64,000 nt of DNA from Cannabis sativa (taxonomy: Eukaryota > Streptophyta > Magnoliopsida > Rosales > Cannabaceae): assembly GCF_029168945.1 (NCBI RefSeq), contig NC_083609.1:21759501-21823500 (forward strand). Reading direction: 5' to 3'. The position numbers and the translations under genes are program-made. The notes beneath the pieces are model-generated. The model saw only the letters and a program-made list of their open reading frames with translations. It was not told where the DNA came from and searched no databases. Below, one piece after another: positions 25,476 through 37,676 of the stretch (the first letter of the stretch is position 1; the number at the start of each line of letters is the position of its first letter).

Positions 25476-28160
25476 GCTAAACCTAGAAGCCTTAAGAGAA
25501 AAGAGATTGATAATGATGATCAAACTTACCTATGGCATTTACGTTTAGGTCATATAGGCTTCGATAAACTTAATAGGCTAACCAAAGACGGTCCATTGAA
25601 AAATGTCGTCTTAGGTGAGTTGCCAGTATGCGAGTCATGCCTAGAAGGAAAAATGACCAAACGTTCTTTCTCTGCAAAGGGACAGCATGCCAAACAACCC
25701 CTAGGGTTAGTGCATTCAGATGTTTGCGGACCTCTGAATGTAAAAGCTTGAGGTGGTTATGAGTATTTTGTCACTTTCATTGACGATTTCTCTAGATACA
25801 GTTTACCTAATTCAAAAGAAATCTGAAACGTTTGAAAAGTTTCAGGAATTTCATGCTTTGGCTCAAAACCAATTAGGTAAAACATTAAAGATCTTGCGAA
25901 CTGATAGGGGTGGAGAATGTATGGATATGCAGTTCAAAGATCATTTAATTAAACTTGGAATTGAATCTCAATACACTGCCCCAAGCACTCCACAACAAAA
26001 TGGAGTTATAGAAAGAAGAAATCGCACTCTCTTGGAAATGGTTAGGTCTATGCTGAGTTATTCAACTCTGTCTACGTCCTTCTGGGGATATGTTATTCAG
26101 ATGGCAAACGACATTTTAAATTTTGTTCCATCTAAAGCAGTCCCTAAGACACCCGTCGAACTATGGAATGGTCGTACACCTAGTTTACGCCATTATAGGA
26201 TTTGGGGGTGCCCTGCTCATGTCTTGAGAAAGAAAGAAGGCAAACTGGAATCGCGAACTGAAGTTGCATGTTTGTCAGAAATTCTAAAGAGACTAGGGGT
26301 GGACTATTTTATAGTTACGAGGATAACAAAGTGTTTGTTTCTACAAATGCTACTTTTCTTGAAGATAACTATATTAAAGACAACAAACCGAAAAGTAAAG
26401 TTGTATTAGAGGAAATGCTTACAGATATAATTCCTTCAAATGTTCCATCCTCTTCCACTCAAGAAGAGGATAATCCCACTCCCTCAGTCAAAGCAACTGA
26501 GAAAACTACTACCAAAGCTCCTGTTCAGATGATCGCCGCTCCTCGTCGTAGTGGGAGGGTTTCTACAAAACCATCTCGTTATGGCTTGGATGGTGAAATC
26601 AATATGGTCGTTGGTGACGGTATTGAAGACGACCCATTAACCTATAAACAGGCAATGGCAAGTCCGCAACGGAAGCGATGGTCAGCCGACATGGATTTAG
26701 AAATGGATTCCATGAAAAAGAACAAAGTCTGGGAATATGTAGATCCACCCGATGACTATCGTCCAATCGGATGCAAATGGGTCTACAAGAAGAAAAGAGG
26801 CGTTGGAGGCGAAGTCGAAACTTTTAAAGCTAGACTGGTCGCCAAGGGTTATACCCAAAGAGAAGGCGTGGACTATGAGGAAACTTTTAGTCCTGTCGCT
26901 ATGCTCAAATCCATCCGAATTTTTCTCTCCACAGCAAGCGCTTTTGATTATGAAATTTGGAAAATGGATGTCAAGACAGCCTTCCTTAATGGGCTTCTTG
27001 AAGAAACCATCTATATGGAGCAACCAGAAGGCTATGTTCTTCCAGGGCAAGAAAATAAAGTTTGCAAATTAAATAGGTCTATTTATGGACTTAAGCAAGC
27101 TTCTCGCTCATGGAATAAAAGGTTTGATGAAATCATAAAAACCTACGGCTTTCATCAGAATGAAGATGAACCTTGTGTTTATCAACTCAAGGAAGACCAA
27201 GTAGTAGTATTCCTGGTCCTTTATGTTGACGACATTTTGATCATTGGCAACAATATCAAGAAAATGACTCACATTAAGGAATGGCTTGACACTCAATTCG
27301 ATATGAAAGATTTGGGCGAGGCTGCCTTTGTTCTCGGTATTCAAATTATTAGAAACCGGAAGAACAGATCCCTTGCTCTCTCTCAAATAACTTACATTGA
27401 CAAAGTTTTAGAAAGATTCTCTATGACCAACACCAACGGGGCGAATATGCCTTCTAGATATGGTATCCGTCTATCTAAGGAACAGGGTCCTACTAATCCT
27501 CAAGAGATAGAGGACATGGCAAAAGTTCCTTATGCTTCTACAGTTGTAAGTCTAATGTATGCAATGTTATGCACTAAACCTGACATCTGTTATGCAGTTG
27601 GAATCGTGAGCAAGTATCAGTCAAATCCAAGTCAGGAACATTGGAATGTTGTTAAGTATATTCTGAAATACTTGAAGAGTACAAGAGATTACGTGTTAGT
27701 CTACAAGGGTGGTTCTTTAAATCCCATAGGCTATACCGACTCAGATTTCCAGGCATGTCTTGAAGACAGGAAATCTACATCTGGGATGGTGTTTACTCTT
27801 GGGGGTGGAGCAGTGGTTTGGAGAAGTGCTAAACAGACCGCGATTTCAGATTCTACCATGGAGGCAGAATACATAGCTGCAGCATAAGCTGCCAAAGAGG
27901 TTGTCTGGCTGAGAAAGTTCTTCACCAGTCGTGGTGTAGTGCCTGGAATGGATAAGCCTCTAGTCTTACTTTGTGATAACAATGGAGCAATAGCCAATAG
28001 TAAGGAACCTCGAAGCAACAAAAGAAGCAGACATATAGAAAGGAAATATCATATCATCAGAGAATATGTGGCAAGAGGGGATGTACTGGTGGAAAAAGTG
28101 GACACACAAGACAACTTAGTTGATCCATTCACTAAAGTCTTGGTAGTGACTGCATTTTAA
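25476..28160 (+). pseudogene. copia-V integrase, RT and RNase H (broken pol)
   Basis: Order: pre-integrase zinc domain (WHLRLGHIGF...CESCLEGK, 25530-25660); integrase core with Asp in HSDVCGP (about 25717), Asp in RTDRGGE (25903-25905) and Glu in NGVIERRN (26011-26013), giving the DD35E spacing; RT (CKWVYKKKRG to YVDDILII, YVDD at 27222-27233); RNase H (YTDSDFQACLEDRKST, MEAEYIAA). Defects: TGA at 25749-25751, a small deletion shifting frame near 25800, a second shift near 26265, and TAA at 27885-27887. The natural stop is TAA 28158-28160. All catalytic residues survive, so inactivation is recent and due to frame breaks. Confidence 0.93.
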
Positions 28161-28212
28161 AAGCACCGTCAGAATTTAGGACTAATTGAGATGTACTGAT
28201 TAGTTTTATATT

Positions 28213-28228
28213 AGTGCAAGTGGGAGTT
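28213..28228 (+). other. copia-V polypurine tract
   Basis: AGTGCAAGTGGGAGTT ends at the base before the 3' LTR. It is identical to the tracts of copia-1 and copia-Y. Confidence 0.88.
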
Positions 28229-30095
28229 TGTTGGGTTTTATGTCCTAAATAAAACTCTGTTTCAATGTAATCTAGATTATTCAATATCAATAAAGTAACA
28301 GAAGTATTTTTTTCATTCATTTGTGTATGTTTTGGTTCACCTTATCAATTGTTTGTCTACTGATTTATAAATTCATTCAAACCCCTTTCACATACTTGTT
28401 CATGTTTATTGTGTTGTCAACACATTGGAAAGTAAACAAGACTATGTGATTAAAGATTCGTAGATTTATCAGAACACTGGGTTTTACTGATATGACAATC
28501 TACAACAGAGTTTACTTGCATTTGGAGAAATGCTATGTTCTTTCCAGAACATTAGTTAAAGTAAAGCTTGGGTTGGATGCATGGAGTATGCATTGGAATG
28601 GACCGATATTGAACTTTGATATAGATTTATTAAACTTACCGTAATATCTATTCAATTCAATATCACTTAGTTGATCCTAGATCAAATGATCTTAATCCTG
28701 ATATGATTAGGTTCAATCTCAAGAGTGTTATTCGTGTTCTTTGATTTGTTAGTTAAGCCTACTTTTGGGTCAGGGTGTTACGTACATTTTGGGAACACGG
28801 TAGTGCAATTGAGTGGGAGCGCTAACATAAATATGGAATCTATAGCTTCTATCTGGCAAATAGAAAGTAAAGGATGATTTCCTTCGAGCGTAGCCAAACG
28901 AAAATAAATGGTGGAGTACTCATTTCACTTAGCTGAAATATCATTTATACAGGGTTAAGTGTTTTAAGGATAAAATACATTGTATGGTGTTACAGTAATT
29001 TAATCCCTTTACAGTGTAAATCATCTATATAGAGGATCATTGATCAAATTAGGATTATAACAATAGATAACTAATGACGTGTCTATATGTGGAACATATA
29101 GAGCATTCTATATAGGTGAGAGTGCACTTCTAAGTTCTATGCGTGGATTCAACGAAGAATTAATAAGTCAGTGAATTTAAGATGTAAATTCTTGATCTGC
29201 TTATTGGAAGCTCGGATATATAGACCCATGGTCCTCACACTAGTTGAGACAATATTACTTGTAAGATTCATTTAATTGGTTTTAATTAATCAATTATAAT
29301 TCTCAAATTAGACTATGTCTATTTGTGAATTTATCACTTATTAAGGGCAAAACTGTAAATAGAGAGTTTATAGGGTATGTTTATTAATTAAGAAACTTTA
29401 ATTAGTTTAATTAATAAATATAATAAATGACAATATTATTTAATAATTAATTATAGTTATTAAATAGTTGGATTTGACATTTATGTGGTTGAATAAGTAA
29501 ATTGGCAGTTTTTTGAGAAAATGGGAAACTAGAAATGATGAAATAGGAAAGTTGCAAAAGTGAAAGGCTTGTTTCCACAATGCCATGGCCGCCCACTTAA
29601 CTTGCCTTTTCTCATTTAATTTTTCATTTTTTAATGCCAAGTAATCCAACCCTAACCCTGTGTGGTATTCTATAAATAGAAGGTAAAGGCTTCAGGAATC
29701 ACATACAACACAATTGCTTTATTTTCCTTTCACTGAAAATTCCCTGAGCCGCCACTCTCTCTCTTTCTTTCTTCTCTGTTTCGAAATTCCTCTAAGTGAT
29801 AGAGTAGTGCCCACACACATCAAGTAATACCTCAATCATAGTGAGGAAGACTGTGGAAAATTCAGAGTCAACAAAGAAGGATATTCGGGCTCAGATCTTG
29901 ATTATACTCTGCAACAGAAAGGAATCAAGGGTTATAGATCTGAGTGGAAGGAGACATATTTATTCCGCTGCATTCTTTGTAAGTTTTCTCATGCTTTATA
30001 TGTGTTTACTTATATTCGTTTTAGAAGTTCATATTTAGGTTGTTAATCAACATACTTGTGAGTAGATTTAAGATCCTGGTAAAATAATTCCAACA
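28229..30095 (+). repeat. copia-V 3' LTR (1,867 bp)
   Basis: Pairs with 18045-19912 at about 97% identity by hand count in the first half. The TATA box is at 29671-29678. Followed by the ATGAC duplication. Confidence 0.95.
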
Positions 30096-31779
30096 ATGAC
30101 TCCTTCCATTCAGATCTCTAGCCCTTGATTCCTTTCTGTAGCAGAGCATTATCAAGATCTGAATCTTGATCTCTTTCTCTCATTCCTTTGATGCTGATTC
30201 TCCTTCTTGTTGTTTGGATTCTCCTACAGTCTTACACACTATGATTGAGATACCACTTGATGTGTGTGGGCACTACTCTATCACTCACGGATTTCGAAAT
30301 TGAAGAGAGGAAAAGAGAGAGAGGGTGGCGCATGGCTTTTTCTGAAAGGAACAAATGTGCAAGTCATGAGTTTCCTGAAGCCAATACTTTCTATTTATAG
30401 AATGCCATCTAGGTTTAGGTTAGAATTGTATGGCATTAAAATAATGGAAAAATAAAATGGTAAAAGCTTGCATAGTGGCCGGCCCATATAAGGAAATTGA
30501 GCCTCACTTTGCAACTTTCCCATTTTGTATTTTTCATTCCCATTTTCTCAAAAGTGCCAATTTTCCAATTTAACCATTTAAATGTCAATTCTAATTATTT
30601 AATAACTAAAAATTAATTATTAAATAATATTGCCATTTAATATATTTATTAATTTAGACATGTAAAGTCTCTTAATTAATAAATAAACCTAGAATCTCTT
30701 TTCTTTCCAATTTTGCCCTTGCTAAGTGAAAATTCATAAAGTATTAGAATTATAATTGATTGATCAAAATCAATTAACTGAGTCTTACAAGCAGTATCGT
30801 CTCAACTAGTATGGGGACCATGGGTCTGTATAACCGAGCTTCCAATAAGTCGAATCGAATTTACAAAGTAAATTCCCTAACTTATTAATTCCTTATTGAA
30901 TCCACACTTAGAACTTGGAATTGCACTCTCAGTCATATAGAACGCTCTATATGTTCCACGATATAGATACATCATTAGTTATCCATTGTTATAATCCTAA
31001 TTTGATCAATGACCCTCTAATAGATGATCTACATTGAATAGGCACTAAATTACTGTTACACCTTCAATGTATTTTATCCTTAAAACACTTAGCTTCGTAT
31101 AAATGATATTTCAGCGAAGTGAAATGAGATCTCCACCATTTATCTCTGTTTAGCCAAGCTCGAAGGATATCATCGTTCCATATTTATGTTAGCGCTCCCA
31201 CTCAATCATACTATCATGTTCCCAAAATGTACGCATCACCCTGACCCAAAAGTAGGCTTAACTAACAAATCAAAGAACATGTATAGTACTCTTGAGATCG
31301 AACCTAAACATATCAGGATTAAGATCATTTGATCTAGGATCAACGGGTGATATTGAATTGAATAGATATTACGGTAAATTTTAATATATCTAATCAAAGT
31401 TCAACATCGGTCCCTTCCGATGTATACTCCATACATTCGATACTGGTAAACTTTGCCAATGCCCTGGAAAGGACATAACACTTATCCAAGGTGTAAGAAT
31501 ACATGTCGCTGATTATCATGTCAGTCTAAATCCAGTGAACTGACAAATCAGGGAATAAACTTTCGAACATATAATTAAGATTATATTCCACTGTGCTGAC
31601 AACACTATAATCATTAACAAATTCATATGTTCTGGACTTAAACAGAATTCATACATTATATATATAATCATGAAATAAATCATGTGAACCATGCAACATA
31701 AAATGTTATTTATGATCTTTATTAATAAGTAAATCTGATTATATTGAAATGGGTTTTATTTAGGGCACAAATCCCAACA
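30096..31779 (-). mobile_element. Minus-strand copia solo LTR, right part
   Basis: Continuation of 17907-18044 after copia-V, including the duplicated ATGAC at 30096-30100. Ends CAAATCCCAACA at 31779, followed by GATTT. The total length without copia-V is about 1.82 kb. GYPSY-1 RNase H resumes right after it. Confidence 0.9.
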
Positions 31780-33336
31780 GATTTATACTGACCATAAAAG
31801 TCTCAAATATTCCTTTACTCAGAAAGATTTGAATACGAGACAGAGGCGTTGGTTAGAGTTGGTTAAGGATTACGATTGTGAGATCCTTTACCATCCTGGG
31901 AAGGCCAATGTAGTGACTGATGCCCTGAGCAGGAAGGGTCCCGGGCAAGTAGCTAGTATGGTTCAGAATTCACCTCCATAAGCAGAGGACATGATCAGAT
32001 CTAGCATCAAGTTTGTTGTAGGCAAACTTCATAACTTGACGTTGCAATCTGATCTGTTAGAACGAATTAAAGTCGCTCAGTTAACTGATCCAGAGTTAGT
32101 AAAGATCAGAGAAGAGGTATCAGCTGGTCAAGCCAGAGACTTTACAGTGTCAGACAGTGGAATGAAGAAGAATGTGGTAGAAGTTGTATCGACATGCTTA
32201 ACCTGTCAGCAGATCAAGGCTGAACATCAGAGACCGGCAGGGTTGTTACAGCCTTTAACCATACCTGAGTGGAAGTGGGAAGATATCACGATAGACTTCG
32301 TGGTTGGGTTACCTAGAACCACGGATTTGTTTGATTCTATTTGGGTTGTGGTAGACCGATTCACGAAGTCTGCACATTTTCTACCAGTTAAAACAACCTT
32401 TTTAGTGGATCAGTACGCAGATTTGTACGTCAAAGAAATAGTAAAACTGCATGGGATACCAAAGTCCATAGTTTCGGATAGAGATCTGAAGTTTACCTCT
32501 AAATTCTGGCAGAGTTTACAACGAGCTATGGGTACTAAATTGAAATTCAGTACAACTTTCCATCCTCAGAATGATGGACTGTCCAAAAGGACAATTCAGA
32601 TACTAGAAGATATGTTGCGAGCCTGTGTTATGGATTTCGAGGGCTTCTGGAGTAAGTACCTACCGTTGATAGAGTTCTCATACAATAACAATTATCAAAG
32701 TACAATAGGGATGGCTTCTATGAATTGTTATATGGCTGAAAGTGTAGGTCGCCTATCCACTGGGATGAGACAGGGGAGAAGAAATACCTAGGTCCAAAAT
32801 CAATACAGCGGACCAATGAGGCCATTGAGAAGATTAAAGGTAGAATGCTTGCCTCTCAGAGTAGGCAAAAGAGTTATGCAGATCCGAAACGCAGAAATGT
32901 TGAGTTCCAAGTAGGGGATCACGTGTTTTTATGAGTATCTCCAATGAAGGGGATCAAGCGTTTCGGGAAAAGAGGCAAGTTATGCCCTAGATTTATAGGA
33001 CGTTTCGAGATTCTCGAGAAGGTTAGACAAGTGGCATATCGATTAGCCTTGCCTCCAGCTCTTTTAGCAGTTCACAACGTATTCCATGTCTCTATGTTGA
33101 GAAAATACGTTTCAGGCCCTGCTCATGTACTTAGCTATGAAAATCTTTGAGCTGCAGCTAGACATGTCATATGAAGAACAGCCAGTACAGATCCTTGACA
33201 GAAAGGATAAAGTCCTTCGGAATAAGACCATAGCTTTGGTCAAAGTACTCTGAAGAAATAGCAAGGTGGAGGAAGCCATCTGGGAGTTAGAATCAGACAT
33301 GAGAGCCCAATATCCAGAGTTATTCAAGTTAGATTT
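31780..33336 (+). pseudogene. GYPSY-1 RNase H end, integrase and chromodomain (broken)
   Basis: Starts with [18 protein letters not shown] of RNase H. A stop lies near 31979. Integrase follows, but the segment between SDSGMKKN and CLTCQQ (about 32160) lacks about 50 residues present in GYPSY-2, removing the two zinc-binding histidines. Core Asp residues are in TIDFVVGLP (about 32296) and VSDRD (about 32477). The catalytic Glu of the SERTIQ motif reads Lys (SKRTIQ, codon 32585-32587). Frame breaks follow at about 32750, 32935 (stop) and 33148. The C-terminal chromodomain-like segment (SYEEQPVQILDRKDKVL...WELESDM) lies at 33168-33320; such domains tether chromoviral integrase to heterochromatin in known families. 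Confidence 0.9.
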
Positions 33337-34666
33337 TGTTGCGATATTTAGCACACGCAAGTGTACGTATCGTTTCAAGTAGTAGACTCACTAGGAGTGA
33401 GGTCGATCCCACAAGGAGTGTAGTTAACTACGTTAAAATTAAACTTTTACTTCTATTTGATTAAATAAAAGATAGGAAAAAAAAACAATGAAGTATAAGA
33501 AAATTAGTTGGAAGCAAAGATTCGAGAAAATTGATAGTTAATAAACTAGGGTGTCGATTTCAATTGTTTTTATTGAATATGGCCTAATATTATTATTTTC
33601 CTAAATATTAATTCCTATGCAATAGCAGGTTTACTAAGGTAATTTATAGTCTTCTCAGATATATAAACCTCAATTACATGTAAACTTTCTACTCTCGTGA
33701 TAAATTTAACATGCAACAGGCATTAAACACAGAAATCCTATAAGCTATCTAAACCATATAGGTACTCTCGTCCTATATCGAAATTCAGTTCTATTCTACT
33801 ATAGCATATTTGACACTCACTTCTCAGATCTTGCATCAAAATCATAAACAGTTAATTGGTGGCCAGACAATTAAAAGTAATTAAGCACAAGTAAAATAGA
33901 ATACATAGAAATTAGGGGGAAAATTAATCATATTAAAACCATAAAACAATGTTAAACAATATCCATCTAACCCTAATTAAAGTGTTTAGTTACTCATGTT
34001 TATTGAAGCACAAATACACATATTAACTGATAGAAAAGAGATGAAAAATAGAGAAGAGAAGAAAAGAAGAATGCTGAAGACCCTGAGCAGTATGTCTCCA
34101 GTATTGCAGTTGATCTCTCTACTCTGTATCTGAACTCTCACTTTTTTTCTCTCTGAAATTGCTTTCTGAAATCAACTCCCTTCTTCCCTTTATATACGCA
34201 TTGAAGGCCTAAAAAGATAAAAAAAAACGCACATGTTTAAATTCCAATTCAAATTTAAATTTTTGGGAAACCTCAAACGAGATATTTTTTCTGCTGCGTC
34301 GACTGATATTATTTTTGTCATAACTCTCTCGATATTGCTCGGAATTAGACGATTGAAGATGTTCCGAAAATATAAAAGAGAAATCTAGAACTTTCATGTT
34401 TTGACTTTTTCCAAAATCTAATCAGAACATCGTCGAATTCAGGCTTGAAGTTTCAGCTTTATTTCATTGCACAATTTTCTCTATTTTAAATATCATGATA
34501 TTTTTATCTTTTTTCCATCTTTTTCTCTGATATTTTTCTAATCTTCTTCTATTTTAAATCTGCAAAAATAAAAGATAACAAGCGTAAAAATGCTCCAAAC
34601 ATGATTAAAACTCAATTAAAAATATACTAAACTTAATCTAAAATTACTACTAAAAATAACCTAACA
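33337..34666 (-). mobile_element. Athila/Tat-like solo LTR (1,330 bp), minus strand
   Basis: TG...CA ends (TGTTGCGATATTTAGC...AACCTAACA) with perfect GATTT duplications (33332-33336 and 34667-34671). The left end, read on the minus strand, is GTGTGCTAAATATCGCAACA. That matches my knowledge of the 3' ends of Athila/Tat (Ogre-type) LTRs, which also carry the GGGATCGACCTCACTCCTAG block found here near 33400. There is no coding sequence. The small frame at 34209-34397 is not supported. Confidence 0.8.
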
Positions 34667-34702
34667 GATTTCGAGGACGAAATCCTTTTAAGGGGGGATA
34701 GT
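34667..34702 (+). other. GYPSY-1 polyprotein end and polypurine tract
   Basis: After the GATTT duplication the reading is GATTTCGAGGACGAAATCC, then TTTTAAGGGGGGATAGT up to the 3' LTR. The sequence FEDEI followed by a G-rich tract is typical of Tekay-type chromoviruses. The solo LTR at 33337 splits the last residues of the polyprotein. Confidence 0.85.
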
Positions 34703-36719
34703 TGTAAAGACCACTTAGCTTTACTTTGGAAAGTAGCAGATAATTAGGGTTTAATTATGGAAATTATTATTAATTCTAAATTATTAATTTATGGTGATTT
34801 ATTTGAATTCAGAATGCATTTTGTATGTCATATATAGAAATTTCATAATTTTGCATATTCAGTGCCTGGTAACATTGAAACGCAGTGTTTGGCTATTAGA
34901 ATCACATCCGAGTATTTTAGTATAGCGGGGCAATAGTTTAGACAATGGGAATGTCGGGAATAGTCGAGATTTTAGAATTTCCCAAAATACCCTTAAGTAC
35001 CCTTTTATGTTGTTTTAGTGTGGGAAGGGCAAAATGGTCATTTTGCATTATATGCATTTTGTCCTTTAGTGGACTTAATTATATTTAATAAAATTATTTT
35101 TATGAGTTATATGTTGATACTAATGTGTTAATAAATCATCTTTTATCCATTTCATTTTTTTAAAAAAAAAAAATCAAGAGAAAATCTTTTCTCTCTTAAA
35201 CTCACTCTCTCTTTTTTGGCCCCCCTAGAGCAGCTAGGGTTTGGGTGTGTTTTTCTGCATTTCAAGCAAGTTTCTTCAAGGATTAAGTGTTCTTAAGTTC
35301 TAGGTAAATTCTTGACTCTTCTCCTCATGTTTCTTGAGTTTTAAGTTAGAGATATTTTTGCATGATTTGATGTTTTGCTGCTGTGATTGCTGTAGTTGTT
35401 TAGTATTGTCTTCAGAGTTTTGTTTATGCTTGATTATGTTGAATTAAGCTTGAATTGTGGGCTGTTATTAGGTTTGAGCAAGATTTGAGTTTTAGAACTC
35501 AAGCTTTGCTCTTTAATGGCAAATTTTATTTCAGTGCCAGTTGTGGTGTTTTGGCACTTTGGAATTGTTTATTGGGATGTTTAAAGCAGGTCTGGAAGGT
35601 TTCAAATGATTTGGGGTTGTTTTGGTTGAGTTATGGAATATTTGGTGATTCCTGCACTGAACCGGAATTTCAGTTCAGGGGGACCTGTAGGAATTAGTAT
35701 TCCGGTTGGTCCCTAGGAAACCCCACAGAACTGGAATTCCGGTTTGGGGCAGTTTTAAGAACCCTAGTTTTTCCCATTTTTGAGATGTTTAGGGTATTGC
35801 CATGTTATTCATCGATAGGGAAACTTTTAGTTTCAAGTTTAAATCCCCAGAAAGTGATTTAACGTGTCACTTACCTATGTTATGATTGATGTGATTTAGG
35901 AGCCTGTAATTCGCCGAGCAGTTGTTCCACTCAGGTTGGCCGGCACACCTGAATTTGGAATCGAGGTAAGATAAGTATAACAGTATGCATATGTATTTAC
36001 ATGTTTAGTGTGCATGTTAGTAAGCCTGTTAGATTACATTAGATATGTATGTTGGCTTTTGTACTATCTGATAGTATCACATCGGTACGCCTAGAGTACG
36101 ACTAGCGTACCGAGTATATGCTGATATTATGGTCGATAGTACCGTACTTTTTGACGAAATCACATCGGTACAGCTAGAGTATGACTAGTGTACCGAGTAT
36201 AGGTTGTTACTATGTCAAAAGTACCGTCGTACGAACGTTCTAGACTAAGTATCGTGTGGGACACGGGGATTAGGGTTACGATCAAGTGTATGGGCGCCAG
36301 GTTATATCTCGGGTTATTTGTATGTTATATGTTATGCTTTTCTTATTGAGTATGTCGACTCACAGTGTTATCTTCATGTGTAGGTAAGGGGAAGGCTAAA
36401 GTTGAGGAGCCGTGAAAGCGAGCAGATGAAGATTGTACATGTCGGGGCGGTTAGGCCTGGAGCGTACGATCCTCGAGACATCAAGGCTTTTGTTGTTTAG
36501 TCGCTAGGCGACAAGTATTTTGTATATGAATAGTAAACTTTTGTAACATTATTTTGTAAACAGGATCCCAGGATTTTATAAATATATTACGTCATGTTTT
36601 TATTGAAATAAGCAAGAATTTTAATTATTCACGATTTCCAATGATCTCGTTGATTAGCAACGAGTTGCACAGTACGTTAAAAATCACGCTAACACGCCTA
36701 TAATAGTTAGAGTGTTACA
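34703..36719 (+). repeat. GYPSY-1 3' LTR (2,017 bp)
   Basis: TGTAAAGACCACTT...TAGAGTGTTACA. Homologous to 8469-9547 plus 12472-12864 and to the solo LTR at 37112. Two 32-nt hairpins are at 36082-36113 and 36165-36196. A pyrimidine-rich stretch lies at 35185-35230. It abuts a copia LTR fragment at 36720. Confidence 0.92.
36082..36196 (+). repeat. Pair of 32-nt LTR hairpins
   Basis: Each unit has outer arms TCGGTAC(G/A) and (C/T)GTACCGA, inner arms CTAG/CTAG, a one-base bulge on the 5' arm and loop AGTA(C/T)GA. Equivalent pairs are at 9300-9414 and 38556-38670. All six units are exactly 32 nt. Confidence 0.88.
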
Positions 36720-37111
36720 AAATGGTAGGCTTTCACTAACAAATAAAAGAACACAAATAACACTCTTGAGATCGAACCTAACCATGTCAGGATTAAGATC
36801 TTTTGATCTAAGATCAACTAGTGATATTGACTTAGAAAGATACAACAGTAAGATTATAGTATCTTTATCAAGATCAATATCGGTCCCAGTCCAATGTATA
36901 CTTCATACATCCGATACTAGCATACTTTGCCAATGTTCTGGAAAGAACATAACACTTATCCAAGGTGTAAGTAAGCTTTATCGCTGACTATCACATTAGT
37001 GTAAATCCAGTGCACTGATGAATCAAGGGACATTAACTTTTGAAGCATATAATCACAATACCTTCCATTGTGTTGACATCACTATAATTGTGAATAACTA
37101 TATGTTCTGAA
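36720..37111 (-). repeat. copia-X LTR fragment (minus strand)
   Basis: Copia LTR sequence (for example the AACAAATAAAAGAACAC segment and the AAGATC...TTTTGATC block) beginning in mid-LTR directly after the GYPSY-1 3' LTR. The missing left part should lie left of GYPSY-1, off the window. It is interrupted at 37112 by a gypsy solo LTR and resumes at 39195. Confidence 0.82.
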
Positions 37112-37613
37112 TGTAAAGACCGCTTAGCTTGAATTTGGGAATTAGCAGATAATTAGGGTTTAATTACAGAAATTATTTATTAACTCTAAATTATTAACTC
37201 ATGATAATTTATTTGAATTCAGAATGCATTTTATATGTCATATATAGAAATTTCATAATTTTACATATTCGGTGCCCGACAACATTGGAACGCAATGTTT
37301 GGCTATAAAAATCACATCTTAGTATTTTAGTATAGCGGGCCGGTATAGTTAGACATTGGGAATGTCGGGAATGGTTGGGATTTTAGAATTTCTCAAAATA
37401 CCCCTTAGTGATCTTTTTATGACTTTTGTGTGGGAAGGGCATTTTGGTCTTTTTCCCACATTGTAATTTGTCCTTTAGTGAGGTTTTTAAGTTAATTTAA
37501 ATCAGATTTTTATCATTAGTAACTGATTTTAATTCAAATAAAACCAATTTATAGTATTCATTTTACAAAAAAAATTAGAAAATAAAAAGAAGGAAAATCA
37601 CATTTCACTCTCA

Positions 37614-37676
<63 letters not shown>

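Larger units (their letters stand above)
18045..30095 (+). mobile_element. copia-V: full-length Ty1/copia element (12,051 bp including a nested solo LTR)
   Basis: Both LTRs, primer site, leader, gag-pol and polypurine tract are present, flanked by perfect ATGAC duplications (18040-18044 and 30096-30100). Without the nested solo LTR it is about 10.1 kb. By hand I counted about 29 substitutions over the first roughly 920 bp of the two LTRs (about 3%), so this is a moderately young insertion. Coding is broken by frameshifts, stops, a gag deletion and the solo LTR. The domain order protease, integrase, RT, RNase H is that of Ty1/copia; the gag and RNase H style suggests the Angela/Tork side of the tree (inference). 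Confidence 0.93.
8469..36719 (+). mobile_element. GYPSY-1: plus-strand Ty3/gypsy chromovirus (Tekay/Del-like), heavily nested
   Basis: Segments of one element can be joined across five later insertions: 5' LTR (8469-9547, 12472-12864), primer binding site, gag-protease-RT (13141-15126), RT-RNase H (16973-17906), RNase H-integrase-chromodomain (31780-33336), C-terminus and polypurine tract (34667-34702), 3' LTR (34703-36719). The order protease, RT, RNase H, integrase is that of Ty3/gypsy. The left end of the 5' LTR lies beyond copia-1, outside the window. The element sits in a minus-strand copia LTR that resumes at 36720. Confidence 0.9.

Noticed and set aside
17902..34671. The same GATTT duplication flanks two different solo LTRs (17907 and 33337)
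   Set aside because: As a sign of a shared event: the LTRs are unrelated (copia and Athila/Tat-like) and a 5-bp AT-rich match can arise by chance.
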